From Methanobacteriota archaeon (GTDB taxonomy: Archaea; Nanobdellota; Nanobdellia; Woesearchaeales; SM23-78), in contig DAOWFR010000007.1 in NCBI GenBank assembly GCA_030637925.1, positions 1 to 7,727 on the forward strand: a DNA stretch of 7,727 bases, in the 5' to 3' direction. The position numbers and the translations under genes are program-made. Below are positions 1-6,511 of this stretch, piece by piece. Below the pieces are notes generated by a model that saw only the letters and a list, made by a program, of their open reading frames with translations, did no database searches and had not been told where the DNA came from. The number at the start of each line of letters is the position of its first letter. Position 1 is the first letter of the stretch.

Positions 1-309
1 GATTTACAAAAAATCTTAAAAAACTATCATCTTGGTTCTATTAGACAATCACTTAGAGTTCTAGAAAGAAAGAGCATACTAGTATGTAATAAGAACTGGT
101 TAAGCACAGGCAAATTATCTGATATTGAGTCAACAACAAAAGGTAAGAAGTTTTATAAACAAGCACTAGAAAGAGTTATCTCTTTTTTAAAATATGAGAA
201 GGAAAAAGACTTGAATCATATAAAAAGAAAAAAGATTTATGAAACAAACTTACATCATTCTCTTGAGCATTACTTTGACGTTGCAATGCACACAAAAAAA
301 GAATTATAA
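1..309 (+). CDS. C-terminal part of a probable winged-helix protein (partial, cut by left edge)
   Basis: The frame is open from the first base and ends at TAA 307-309, giving 102 residues; the start lies outside the window. The first ~65 visible residues look like the end of a winged-helix DNA-binding domain. A helix around GSIRQSLRVLERKSIL could be the recognition helix. It is followed by a short polar stretch that could form the wing, then TTKGKKFYKQALERV, which resembles the 'T-x-x-G-x-x-F' helix closing many archaeal MarR/PadR-like regulators. The last ~35 residues are basic and helical (LKYEKEKDLNHIKRKK), with a His-rich segment near 85-97. No catalytic motif is visible. The gene ends tail to tail with elp3, sharing six bases. 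A role as transcriptional regulator is inferred from the fold impression only; the reading frame itself is secure because it stays open and abuts the neighbour so precisely. Confidence 0.6.
   Translation, partial: DLQKILKNYHLGSIRQSLRVLERKSILVCNKNWLSTGKLSDIESTTKGKKFYKQALERVISFLKYEKEKDLNHIKRKKIYETNLHHSLEHYFDVAMHTKKEL
294..300 (-). terminator. T7 tract just downstream of elp3
   Basis: On the minus strand a run of seven T lies 3 nt past the elp3 stop codon (304-306). Archaeal RNA polymerase commonly terminates at oligo-T tracts without a hairpin. The tract lies inside the coding region of the convergent gene at 1-309, where it encodes lysine codons. Assignment as a terminator is inference from position and composition. 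Confidence 0.5.
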
Positions 310-1986
310 ATTTTTAACCATATAAGGCCCTTGCTTTTTATAGCCTAGCCTTCTGTAATAATCCCTTACACCAACTCCAGAGATAACAACAATTTTTTTC
401 TTACCTGCTTTCCTAACAATGTTTTCTGCTGTTAATAATAATTTCTTGCCAAAGCCTTTGTGCTGAACTTTTCCTTTTTCTTTAATCCTTGCAGCACTTC
501 CATAGACATGAAGTTCTCTTATTAAAGCAGATTTCTTTGTGATTTCTCGTCGGAAACTTTGAGACGGGAATCTTAACCTGCAAAAACCAATAAGATTATC
601 ATTATTAACAAGACTAATAAAATATTCAGAACCGCCAGAGGCCTCATAATTATTAATTTTTAACTTAACCTTGCCCTTAATTTCTTTATCTCTTATCTCC
701 CTACACCTAATACATCTGCACTTAACTCCTTTTTCCTTCATCTTTTCATGAATAAACTGCCTTAGATTGGTTCTGTCAACACCTGCTTCTGTTATTTTTG
801 TAGGAATATCCCTTTGCACTCTCATTATTCTAACGTATTCTGGGATGTGTTTTTTGAACTCTATGATTAGTTTTGCTGCTTGCTGCGTAGTTAAGGGCTT
901 GTACTTTCCTTTTTTCCAATCCTTATACAATTTTGTTCCTTTTAGTACCATGCATGGATATAGTTTCAACATGTCAGGTCTGAAATCAGGGTTTGTGAAA
1001 ATTTCTTTTAATCCTTTCAAATCCTCTTTATAACTAATCCCTGGCAAGCCTGGCATCATATGATAATTAATCTTAAAGCCAAGGTCTTTTAAGGTTCTTG
1101 TTGCAATAATGGATTCATTAACATCATGGCCTCTGTTGATATTTTCAAGTGCTTTGTCATAAACACTTTGAACACCAACTTCAACCCTTGTACAACCAAG
1201 TTTTAGCATATAATTAGCATGTTCAAGTTTTGCATAGTCAGGTCTTGTCTCAATAGTCAATCCAACGCATCGTATATTTGACTTCTCATTAAGTTTTTGC
1301 TCTTGTTCAAGAGTTTTCTTACCCTTTTTCTTTAATGCAAGCAGTTTATCCTGAATATTCTTTACTCTTTTTTCATCACCTACTTTTCCTGGCAATCCAA
1401 AGAACTCCTTAAACTTAACAATATCAAACTTTTCTTTCTTATAAAACAATTTTGAGAAGTCATTCATGGCTTTAAAAGCATAATAAACAAACTCTTTTTG
1501 ATACTTTTTTGGAAAACTAGGAAAAGTGCCTCCCATTATGATTAACTCAACCTTTTCTGGGTTTTGCCCAAGCACAACATATTGCTCTAACCTGTTAAAT
1601 ACTTGGAGGTATGAATCATATTTATTTCTTATTGCTCGCATAGTAGCTGGTTCTCTGCCTGTATAACTTTGGGGTATGTTTCCAAAAATGCTTTTTGGAC
1701 CTCCTGGGCACGGCGCGCAACAGCCATGTGGGCAAGAAAACGAATGACTCATAATTGAAACAATTGCGACCCCGCTAATAGTCCTTATGGATTTAGTATA
1801 TGAATATCTTTTTAAGAACAAAACATCTTTTTTATCAGCATGCATTAATATCTCAATATCAGTGGGTATTTGCTTAAGTTTATGCTTAGAGCATAGTCTG
1901 ACCTTTTCCTTGGAAAGCCTTATTTTTGAGGGCTTATTCTGCTTTATATAACGGGCTATTTCAGTGAAAAAGGCTGTCTTAGGCAT
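304..1986 (-). CDS. elp3: Elp3: tRNA uridine-34 carboxymethyl-type modification enzyme (radical SAM / GNAT)
   Basis: Elp3 uses S-adenosylmethionine and acetyl-CoA to add a carboxymethyl group to C5 of the wobble uridine (U34) of tRNAs; archaea have this catalytic subunit without the rest of the eukaryotic Elongator complex. The 560-residue protein has the full domain order. An N-terminal basic tRNA-binding region (1-75) is followed by the radical SAM core with its 4Fe-4S cysteines C85, C90 and C93 in CPHGCCAPCPGGP. Further core motifs are GGTFPSFP (152-159), GLTIETRPD (242-250) and VEVGVQSV (268-275). YVRIMRVQRDIP (384-395) precedes the metal-binding CRCIRC motif (423-428). The C-terminal GNAT domain shows RELHVYG (490-496), an acetyl-CoA loop QHKGFGKK (508-515) and the YYRRLGY motif (543-549). 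A lysine-rich insertion of about 60 residues (178-238) separates two core strands. The ATG at 1986 fits a TATA box 28.5 nt away. Identification is very secure; substrate chemistry is family knowledge. Confidence 0.97.
   Translation of the reverse strand: MPKTAFFTEIARYIKQNKPSKIRLSKEKVRLCSKHKLKQIPTDIEILMHADKKDVLFLKRYSYTKSIRTISGVAIVSIMSHSFSCPHGCCAPCPGGPKSIFGNIPQSYTGREPATMRAIRNKYDSYLQVFNRLEQYVVLGQNPEKVELIIMGGTFPSFPKKYQKEFVYYAFKAMNDFSKLFYKKEKFDIVKFKEFFGLPGKVGDEKRVKNIQDKLLALKKKGKKTLEQEQKLNEKSNIRCVGLTIETRPDYAKLEHANYMLKLGCTRVEVGVQSVYDKALENINRGHDVNESIIATRTLKDLGFKINYHMMPGLPGISYKEDLKGLKEIFTNPDFRPDMLKLYPCMVLKGTKLYKDWKKGKYKPLTTQQAAKLIIEFKKHIPEYVRIMRVQRDIPTKITEAGVDRTNLRQFIHEKMKEKGVKCRCIRCREIRDKEIKGKVKLKINNYEASGGSEYFISLVNNDNLIGFCRLRFPSQSFRREITKKSALIRELHVYGSAARIKEKGKVQHKGFGKKLLLTAENIVRKAGKKKIVVISGVGVRDYYRRLGYKKQGPYMVKNL
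311..315 (+). terminator. T5 tract just downstream of the winged-helix gene
   Basis: Five T start 1 nt after the stop codon 307-309, with another T-rich patch (CTTTTTA) around 335-340. Both lie inside the 3' end of elp3 on the other strand. They are plausible oligo-T termination sites for the left-edge gene; a T5 is short, so confidence is limited. Confidence 0.35.
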
Positions 1987-2010
1987 AGAAAGGTAGAGGA
2001 AGCCAATAGA

Positions 2011-2018
2011 TTTATAAA
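2011..2018. promoter_or_regulatory. Palindromic TATA box shared by elp3 and the divergent unknown gene
   Basis: TTTATAAA reads identically on both strands and is the only good TATA-like element in the 56-base gap between the two divergent genes. Its centre (2014.5) is 28.5 nt from the first base of the plus-strand ATG (2043) and 28.5 nt from the first base of the minus-strand ATG (1986). Archaeal TATA boxes are usually centred about 26-27 nt before the transcription start, so both transcripts would begin within a few bases of the ATG and be leaderless. No Shine-Dalgarno sequence is visible before either start, which agrees. The flanks that would carry the BRE differ: one side is GTAAATAA on the minus strand, the other CCAATAGA on the plus strand. 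Direction is therefore likely set by BRE strength. Bidirectional use is inferred. Confidence 0.65.
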
Positions 2019-2042
2019 ATTATTTACTATTCCAAAGCAAAT

Positions 2043-2789
2043 ATGGGTATCATAGATGTTGATTTCCAATATATGATTTTTGAATATTTATTATTAGAAA
2101 AAAAATTAGAAGAATCTCCTAATGGCCTTAAAAAAAATGAGTTTACTAGAGAATTATTTAGAAGAGGTCTACCAAATACTTATAGAAATTTTGTTTTTAA
2201 ATCTGATGATGTTAAATCTGTAACACATCTTGTAAAACTACAAGAAATAGATAAAAATATTACACTCAAAAATATTGAACAGAAAAATAAAGATACGGTT
2301 GTTGCAGATGTTTCTGTGCTTGTGGAAAATCTTCTTAAATTTTTTGATTTCTATATAAAAAAAACACACAAATACACATATGCTCGTGATATAGGGGATG
2401 AGAAAACATTAGAAAGGTTAAGAGGTAATGAAAATTTAGGACGGATTTATTATAACTTAGAAGGAGATGAAAAATTCAGGTTTTATCCAGGTTATAAACC
2501 TGGTTATAAAAGCACACCCATGTCATGGACTAGGGAAATTAATTTATTTAAGATAGGTGAGTGCTTGGCTAAGTATGATATTTGGTTTGAACCAGATAAA
2601 GATGAGGAATTTGCATCTAAGGAAAACATATGTTTTACTATTGCTACCTGGTTTTGGAAAAATTTCAAAAGACCTTTTCATGATATTTACAGAGAAGCAC
2701 GTAAGTACTATGAGAAACGCTATGAAAAAGAAGGAATAGTATTTAAACCTCTTGAAAAAAAATTAAGTGAATTAAGGATTCCGTCTTAA
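2043..2789 (+). CDS. Unrecognised 248-residue aromatic-rich protein
   Basis: I do not recognise this protein. It is probably a soluble cytoplasmic protein: there is no signal peptide or convincing membrane segment, few cysteines and many charged and aromatic residues. The N-terminal ~50 residues look helical. A second helical stretch (87-108, ADVSVLVENLLKFFDFY) follows a lysine-rich linker. A central Gly/Tyr/Pro segment contains a short internal repeat PGYKPGYK (149-156). A Trp-rich part follows (SWTREINLF 161-169, ATWFWKNFKRPFHDIYREA 201-219), and the C-terminus is basic and helical. No catalytic motif stands out. The ATG at 2043 is the only upstream in-frame ATG (stop at 2007-2009) and sits 28.5 nt from a TATA box. 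Hand-counted G+C over 2101-2760 is about 29%, against about 38% in four sampled lines of the next gene. This suggests a fast-evolving, lineage-specific or acquired gene. It is not clearly linked to the downstream exchanger, which has its own TATA-like box. Confidence 0.85.
   Translation: MGIIDVDFQYMIFEYLLLEKKLEESPNGLKKNEFTRELFRRGLPNTYRNFVFKSDDVKSVTHLVKLQEIDKNITLKNIEQKNKDTVVADVSVLVENLLKFFDFYIKKTHKYTYARDIGDEKTLERLRGNENLGRIYYNLEGDEKFRFYPGYKPGYKSTPMSWTREINLFKIGECLAKYDIWFEPDKDEEFASKENICFTIATWFWKNFKRPFHDIYREARKYYEKRYEKEGIVFKPLEKKLSELRIPS
2487..2510 (+). repeat. 12-base tandem duplication with embedded inverted repeat
   Basis: Two 12-base units, 2487-2498 and 2499-2510, differ at one base and together encode the duplicated Pro-Gly-Tyr-Lys of the unknown protein. 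Because the units begin with CC(A/T)GG, bases 2487-2503 also form an inverted repeat with 7-base arms (CCAGGTT / AACCTGG) around a 3-base ATA loop. It is most simply a small in-frame duplication inside coding sequence; a functional hairpin is not needed to explain it. Confidence 0.6.
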
Positions 2790-2800
2790 CTATCGCTAAA

Positions 2801-2808
2801 TTTAAAAA
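2801..2808 (+). promoter_or_regulatory. TATA-like box of the CaCA exchanger gene
   Basis: TTTAAAAA in the 42-base gap after the unknown gene is centred 27.5 nt before the ATG at 2832. This is the same spacing as at the other likely leaderless starts in this window. No Shine-Dalgarno sequence precedes the ATG. The element argues for a separate promoter, although readthrough from the upstream gene remains possible because only short T-tracts lie between them. Confidence 0.5.
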
Positions 2809-2831
2809 CATCTACTTTTATTAAACCTTTT

Positions 2832-3833
2832 ATGCTAATACCAATCCTCTTACTAATCTTTGGGCTTGTTCTGCTTTGGATTGGCTCTGACTTTGTTATT
2901 GAGAGTGCTAAAAAGCTTGCCCAGAGGTTCAGATTATCTCATGTATTCATTGGCTTAACAGTTGTGAGCATAGGAACTTCTTTGCCAGAGATATTCACTA
3001 ATGTATATTCAGGCATTTCAAATCTTAGAGGGATTCCTGCCAGTGGCTTAGCAGTGGGTGTTAATATTGGCTCTTCTATTACTCAGATGACTCTTGTTGT
3101 TGGTTTAGTAGCATTAATAGGAATTCTAAAAGCAACCAGAAAGACTCTTAGCAGGGATGGAGTTGCCATATTACTCTCAATCATAGTGGTTTTCTTTATG
3201 GGCTTAAGTGGTTTTGTTTCAAGACTTGAAGGAATAATCTTAATACTTCTCTATGGTGTTTATCTCTTTTTCCTTAGCAGAGATGAAAGAGATGATAGGA
3301 GAAAAAGCCCTTTACTATCAGAGCCTGTAGATGCTATTGAATTTAAAGATGGTAAATTAAGACGTCATCCTATTATTGTATGCCTTATCATGCTAGGAGG
3401 TCTTGGCTTGTTAATCCTTGGAAGTAAGTTTGTTATTGATAATGCTCTTAGAATAGCAGGTGCTTTTAATCTGACCCAGACCTTTATAGGAGTTATTATC
3501 CTTGGTATTGGTGGCTGCTTGCCAGAGTTATCAACTGCTCTTAAAGGGATTATGAGAAAAGCTCATGGCATATCTTTAGGCACATTGATAGGCTCTAATA
3601 TTACTAATCCTCTCCTTTCTTTAGGAATAGGAGCTACTATCTCTGGTTTTAGCTTTAACAGAAGTTTTTTATTTTTTGAGCTTCCTTTCTGGGGCTTAAC
3701 AGTGCTCACAATCATGCTTCTATTAAAAAAGAACATGAAAGTTGAGTATCATGAGAAGAAAGAAGGAGTAGTCCTTATAGCTCTCTATTTTTTATTCTTA
3801 TTAATGAAGATAGTTTTCTTTAGGCATGTGTAG
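2832..3833 (+). CDS. CaCA-family cation/Ca2+ exchanger (NCX/YrbG-like) with unusual alpha-repeat residues
   Basis: This integral membrane antiporter probably exchanges Na+ (or H+) for Ca2+ across the cytoplasmic membrane. The 333 residues form the two inverted halves of the CaCA fold, about ten membrane segments in all. The halves are joined by a charged cytoplasmic loop (148-178), with no large regulatory domain, as in the short prokaryotic members. Alpha-1 has GLTVVSIGTSLPE (41-53) and AVGVNIGSSITQ (74-85). Alpha-2 has GIGGCLPE (225-232) and GTLIGSNITNP (250-260). The two transport glutamates (E53, E232, matching E54 and E213 of Methanocaldococcus NCX) are present. Several coordinating positions differ: GG-C replaces G-T-S in alpha-2 (G228, C229), and Gln85 stands where Asn is usual in alpha-1. 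Family assignment is secure; the ion is inferred and may not be Ca2+ with standard stoichiometry. The start is ATG 2832, with a TATA-like box at the leaderless distance. Its last 14 bases overlap the convergent ATPase gene. Confidence 0.92.
   Translation: MLIPILLLIFGLVLLWIGSDFVIESAKKLAQRFRLSHVFIGLTVVSIGTSLPEIFTNVYSGISNLRGIPASGLAVGVNIGSSITQMTLVVGLVALIGILKATRKTLSRDGVAILLSIIVVFFMGLSGFVSRLEGIILILLYGVYLFFLSRDERDDRRKSPLLSEPVDAIEFKDGKLRRHPIIVCLIMLGGLGLLILGSKFVIDNALRIAGAFNLTQTFIGVIILGIGGCLPELSTALKGIMRKAHGISLGTLIGSNITNPLLSLGIGATISGFSFNRSFLFFELPFWGLTVLTIMLLLKKNMKVEYHEKKEGVVLIALYFLFLLMKIVFFRHV
3725..3730 (-). terminator. T6 tract downstream of the ATPase gene (minus strand)
   Basis: An A6 run on the plus strand gives a minus-strand T6 about 90 nt beyond the ATPase stop codon (3820-3822), inside the exchanger gene. 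It is the nearest T-tract of this length on that side, so ATPase transcripts may carry a 3' tail antisense to the exchanger mRNA. This is a weak prediction. Confidence 0.3.
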
Positions 3834-6504
3834 CCATAGAACTCTTTTTTAATAAAAACGTTTTTCTTGCTTCTAGGATTATGTATAAGATGAAAGATAC
3901 AAACAGCACTTTAACCCAGTCAACTAGCCCAAGAGGAGTGGTTTTAAAAGCAGCACTTAATGGGGTGTAGAGCACTGCAAACTGCATGAGTAATGATATA
4001 ATCACTGAGCCTATCAAGAATTTGCTTGTACTAAGCTTTATTGCAAAGTGCTTTGCTCTATAAGTTAACACGTTGAATAACTGGAACATTATTAGGGTTG
4101 TGAATGCTATTGAGTTTGCTTTTGCACTTTCAACTCCATAGCTATAGAACATGAACAAGGTGCCAATACACATAACAGACCCAACTATTAGAATGTTCTG
4201 GGTCACATCTCTTGAGATTATTTTTTCTCCTCTTTTTCTAGGCGCTCTTTTCATAATATCCTTGCTAAAAGGGTCTAAGCCAAGTGCCAGTCCTGGCAAA
4301 CCATCTGTGAGCAGGTTCACCCATAGAATCTGGATAGCAATTAATGGAAGAGGCCATCCAATAAGGATTGCAATGAAGATAACCAGTATCTCACCTAGAT
4401 TAGAAGATAGGGTATATTGTATAAATTGTTTAATACTATCATATATTCCCCTTCCTTCCTCTACTGCGTTTGCAATCGAGGTAAAGTTATCATCAGTAAG
4501 CACCATGTCAGAGGCTTCTTTAGCAACATCTGTGCCTGTGATACCCATGGCAATTCCTATATCTGATTTTTTTAAGGCAGGAGCATCATTCACTCCGTCG
4601 CCTGTCATGGCAACAATGTGCTCTTTCTTTTTTAAAGCATTTAATATTCTTACTTTGTGTTCAGGGCTTACTCTTGCATAAATAACAACATCCTCAACTA
4701 TGCTGCTCAGTTCTTCATCACTTAATTTATCTAGTTCATCTCCACTCAAGGCTTTGCTATCTTCTTTAAACAAGCCTAGCTGTTTTGCTATTGCAATTGC
4801 TGTTAATTTATAATCACCAGTAATCATAATTGTTTTAATACCAGCAGCCTTGCATTTCTCTATTGAACCCTTGACTTCTTCTCTTGGAGGATCAATCATG
4901 GCCTGTAATCCAACAAAAACCAGGTCTTTTTCTACTTCTTCTGCATTTGGCTTATATTTTGCTTCTAATAGTCTATAAGCAAAGCCCAGAACCCTTAAAG
5001 CTCGATTAGACATATTCTGGTTCATGTCCAGTATCTTCTTCTTATCTGTGTCTATTAATTTGTTTACCTTGCCATTAACATAGATATAACCACATTTTTT
5101 TAAGAGCAGGTCCGGAGCTCCTTTTACATAAGCAAAGTTTTCTCCTTTAACCTCATTTATTGTTGTCATGCACTTTCTCTCAGAGTCAAAAGGTATCTCG
5201 TCTTTTTGTGGGAACTGTTTTTTTAGTTCTGATTTTTTTAGTCCTGCTTTTTGAGCTGAGACCAGAAGGGACCCTTCTGTTGGGTCTCCAAATATCTTCC
5301 ATGTATCATTCTGTACTAAGTTAGACTCATTACACAGAACACCAATCCTTAGTAAGAGTTCAAGATGTTCAGGCTCTATTTTGTTATTGTTTAAATCAAA
5401 AAATTCGCCTTCAGGCTTATAACCCTCGCCACTGACCTTGATTAACTCATTATTAGCATAGATTTCCTTGACTGTCATCTCATCCTTGGTCAAGGTGCCT
5501 GTCTTATCAGCGCAAATCACATTAGTGCATCCAAGGGTTTCAACAGCAGGGAGGTGTCTGATTAAAGCATTTCTCTTGACCATTCTTCTCACACCAAGAG
5601 CCATGGAGATAGTAACAATAGCAGGCAATCCCTCTGGAATAGCAGCTACTGCCAGAGCAACAGCAGCAAGAAACATTCCACTTAGAAATCCTGTTTCAAC
5701 TAATCCTTTTACCAGATACTCTCTTAGAACACCAACCCCAAAAACAACAACACACACTCCGATTGTAACAAAACCAAGCCATTTTCCAAACTGCTTTAGT
5801 TTTTCTTGCAATGGAGTAAGCTTTTCCTTTACCTCCTGAACCATTTCTGCAATCTTGCCTATCTGTGTTTTCATGCCTATGCTTGTGATAACTGCTTTTG
5901 CATGACCTTTTGTAACAATAGTGCCCATAAAGACCATGTTCTCCTGGTCAGTGACTTGGATGTTTTCTTTTATTGGCTCTATAAACTTTCTTGAAGGCAC
6001 AGACTCTCCTGTTAATGAGGATTCATCAACTTGAAATGCGATTACCTCTATCAGTCTTGCATCAGCAGGAACCTTGCTTCCTGTCTCTAAAAGAATTATG
6101 TCTCCTGGAACCAAATCCCTAGAATCCACCTCTTCTTCTTTACCATTCCTTATAACCTTGGCTTTAAGAGCAGTGAGTTTTCTCAAGGCTTCTATTGCCT
6201 TTTCTGCCTTGTACTCCTGCACAAAGCCAAAGATTCCATTAAAAACCAGGATGACTGCAATAACAACTGCATCTAGTTTCTCACCTATTAACAAAGATAT
6301 TACAATAGCAGCCACAAGAATCATAACAATAAATGAGGTGAATTGTCTTACAAAGATTTGAAAAGCAGAAATCTTTTTTCTTTTTTTTATCTCATTAGCT
6401 CCAAACTTCTCAAGCCTTAACCCTGCTTCTTTGCTGGTTAAGCCATTGTCCTCTGAGCTGGTAAAGTGCTTGATTACCTCATCAAAAGGCATTTTATAGT
6501 ACAA
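3820..6504 (-). CDS. P-type (P2A, SERCA-like) Ca2+-transporting ATPase
   Basis: This membrane pump most likely uses ATP to expel Ca2+ from the cytoplasm. The 894-residue protein has the full P2 layout. An N-terminal cation-ATPase domain (1-50) precedes M1/M2, and the actuator domain carries TGES (165-168). M4 contains IPEGLP (289-294). The phosphorylation loop is DKTGTLT (333-339, phospho-Asp333). The nucleotide domain has FDSERKCM (439-446) and KGAPD (461-465), followed by DPPR (538-541) and TGDGVNDAP (634-642), then M5-M10. Residues matching the SERCA ion sites are E291 (M4), N702 and E705 (M5), and N730, T733 and D734 (M6). M8 has Gln808 where SERCA has Glu908. The first codon is TTG: a strong GAGGTG sequence lies 8 nt upstream, and the extra YYKM residues align with the usual W-Y-x-M/L before the family's 'S-x-E-E-V' N-terminus. 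ATG at 6492 is the alternative. The gene is convergent with the exchanger, another likely Ca2+ exporter. The P2A assignment is secure; Ca2+ specificity is inferred from residues and context. Confidence 0.95.
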   Translation of the reverse strand: MYYKMPFDEVIKHFTSSEDNGLTSKEAGLRLEKFGANEIKKRKKISAFQIFVRQFTSFIVMILVAAIVISLLIGEKLDAVVIAVILVFNGIFGFVQEYKAEKAIEALRKLTALKAKVIRNGKEEEVDSRDLVPGDIILLETGSKVPADARLIEVIAFQVDESSLTGESVPSRKFIEPIKENIQVTDQENMVFMGTIVTKGHAKAVITSIGMKTQIGKIAEMVQEVKEKLTPLQEKLKQFGKWLGFVTIGVCVVVFGVGVLREYLVKGLVETGFLSGMFLAAVALAVAAIPEGLPAIVTISMALGVRRMVKRNALIRHLPAVETLGCTNVICADKTGTLTKDEMTVKEIYANNELIKVSGEGYKPEGEFFDLNNNKIEPEHLELLLRIGVLCNESNLVQNDTWKIFGDPTEGSLLVSAQKAGLKKSELKKQFPQKDEIPFDSERKCMTTINEVKGENFAYVKGAPDLLLKKCGYIYVNGKVNKLIDTDKKKILDMNQNMSNRALRVLGFAYRLLEAKYKPNAEEVEKDLVFVGLQAMIDPPREEVKGSIEKCKAAGIKTIMITGDYKLTAIAIAKQLGLFKEDSKALSGDELDKLSDEELSSIVEDVVIYARVSPEHKVRILNALKKKEHIVAMTGDGVNDAPALKKSDIGIAMGITGTDVAKEASDMVLTDDNFTSIANAVEEGRGIYDSIKQFIQYTLSSNLGEILVIFIAILIGWPLPLIAIQILWVNLLTDGLPGLALGLDPFSKDIMKRAPRKRGEKIISRDVTQNILIVGSVMCIGTLFMFYSYGVESAKANSIAFTTLIMFQLFNVLTYRAKHFAIKLSTSKFLIGSVIISLLMQFAVLYTPLSAAFKTTPLGLVDWVKVLFVSFILYIILEARKTFLLKKSSMATHA
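3845..3850 (+). terminator. T6 tract downstream of the exchanger gene
   Basis: Six T begin 11 nt after the stop codon 3831-3833, followed by a T5 at 3861-3865. Both lie inside the 3' end of the convergent ATPase gene, on its template-equivalent strand, where they encode lysines on the minus strand. They are plausible archaeal oligo-T termination sites; the inference is from position only. Confidence 0.45.
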
Positions 6505-6511
6505 TTAAAGG

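Noticed and set aside
767..1033. 88-codon plus-strand frame opposite elp3
   Set aside because: It lies wholly antisense to conserved elp3 codons, has no promoter or ribosome site and resembles no protein; a shadow frame.
2487..2503. Inverted repeat as a regulatory hairpin or operator
   Set aside because: It is in the middle of a coding region and follows automatically from a 12-base in-frame duplication encoding Pro-Gly-Tyr-Lys twice.
2557..2739. 60-codon frame inside the unknown gene, shifted frame
   Set aside because: It is shorter than and nested in the uninterrupted 248-codon frame that has a promoter and proper start; a shadow.
2043..3833. Unknown gene plus exchanger as a two-gene functional operon
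   Set aside because: They are co-directional 42 bases apart, but the exchanger has its own TATA-like box at the leaderless distance and the two differ clearly in base composition. Co-transcription cannot be claimed from sequence.
4151..6361. Several plus-strand frames (4151-4681, 5468-5839, 5806-5994, 6074-6361) opposite the ATPase
   Set aside because: All are antisense to well-conserved P-type ATPase motifs and show compositions expected of complementary strands.
6490..6492. ATG as start of the ATPase
   Set aside because: It is 19 nt from the Shine-Dalgarno and would drop the family-typical residues YYKM; TTG at 6502-6504 fits better. Not fully excluded.
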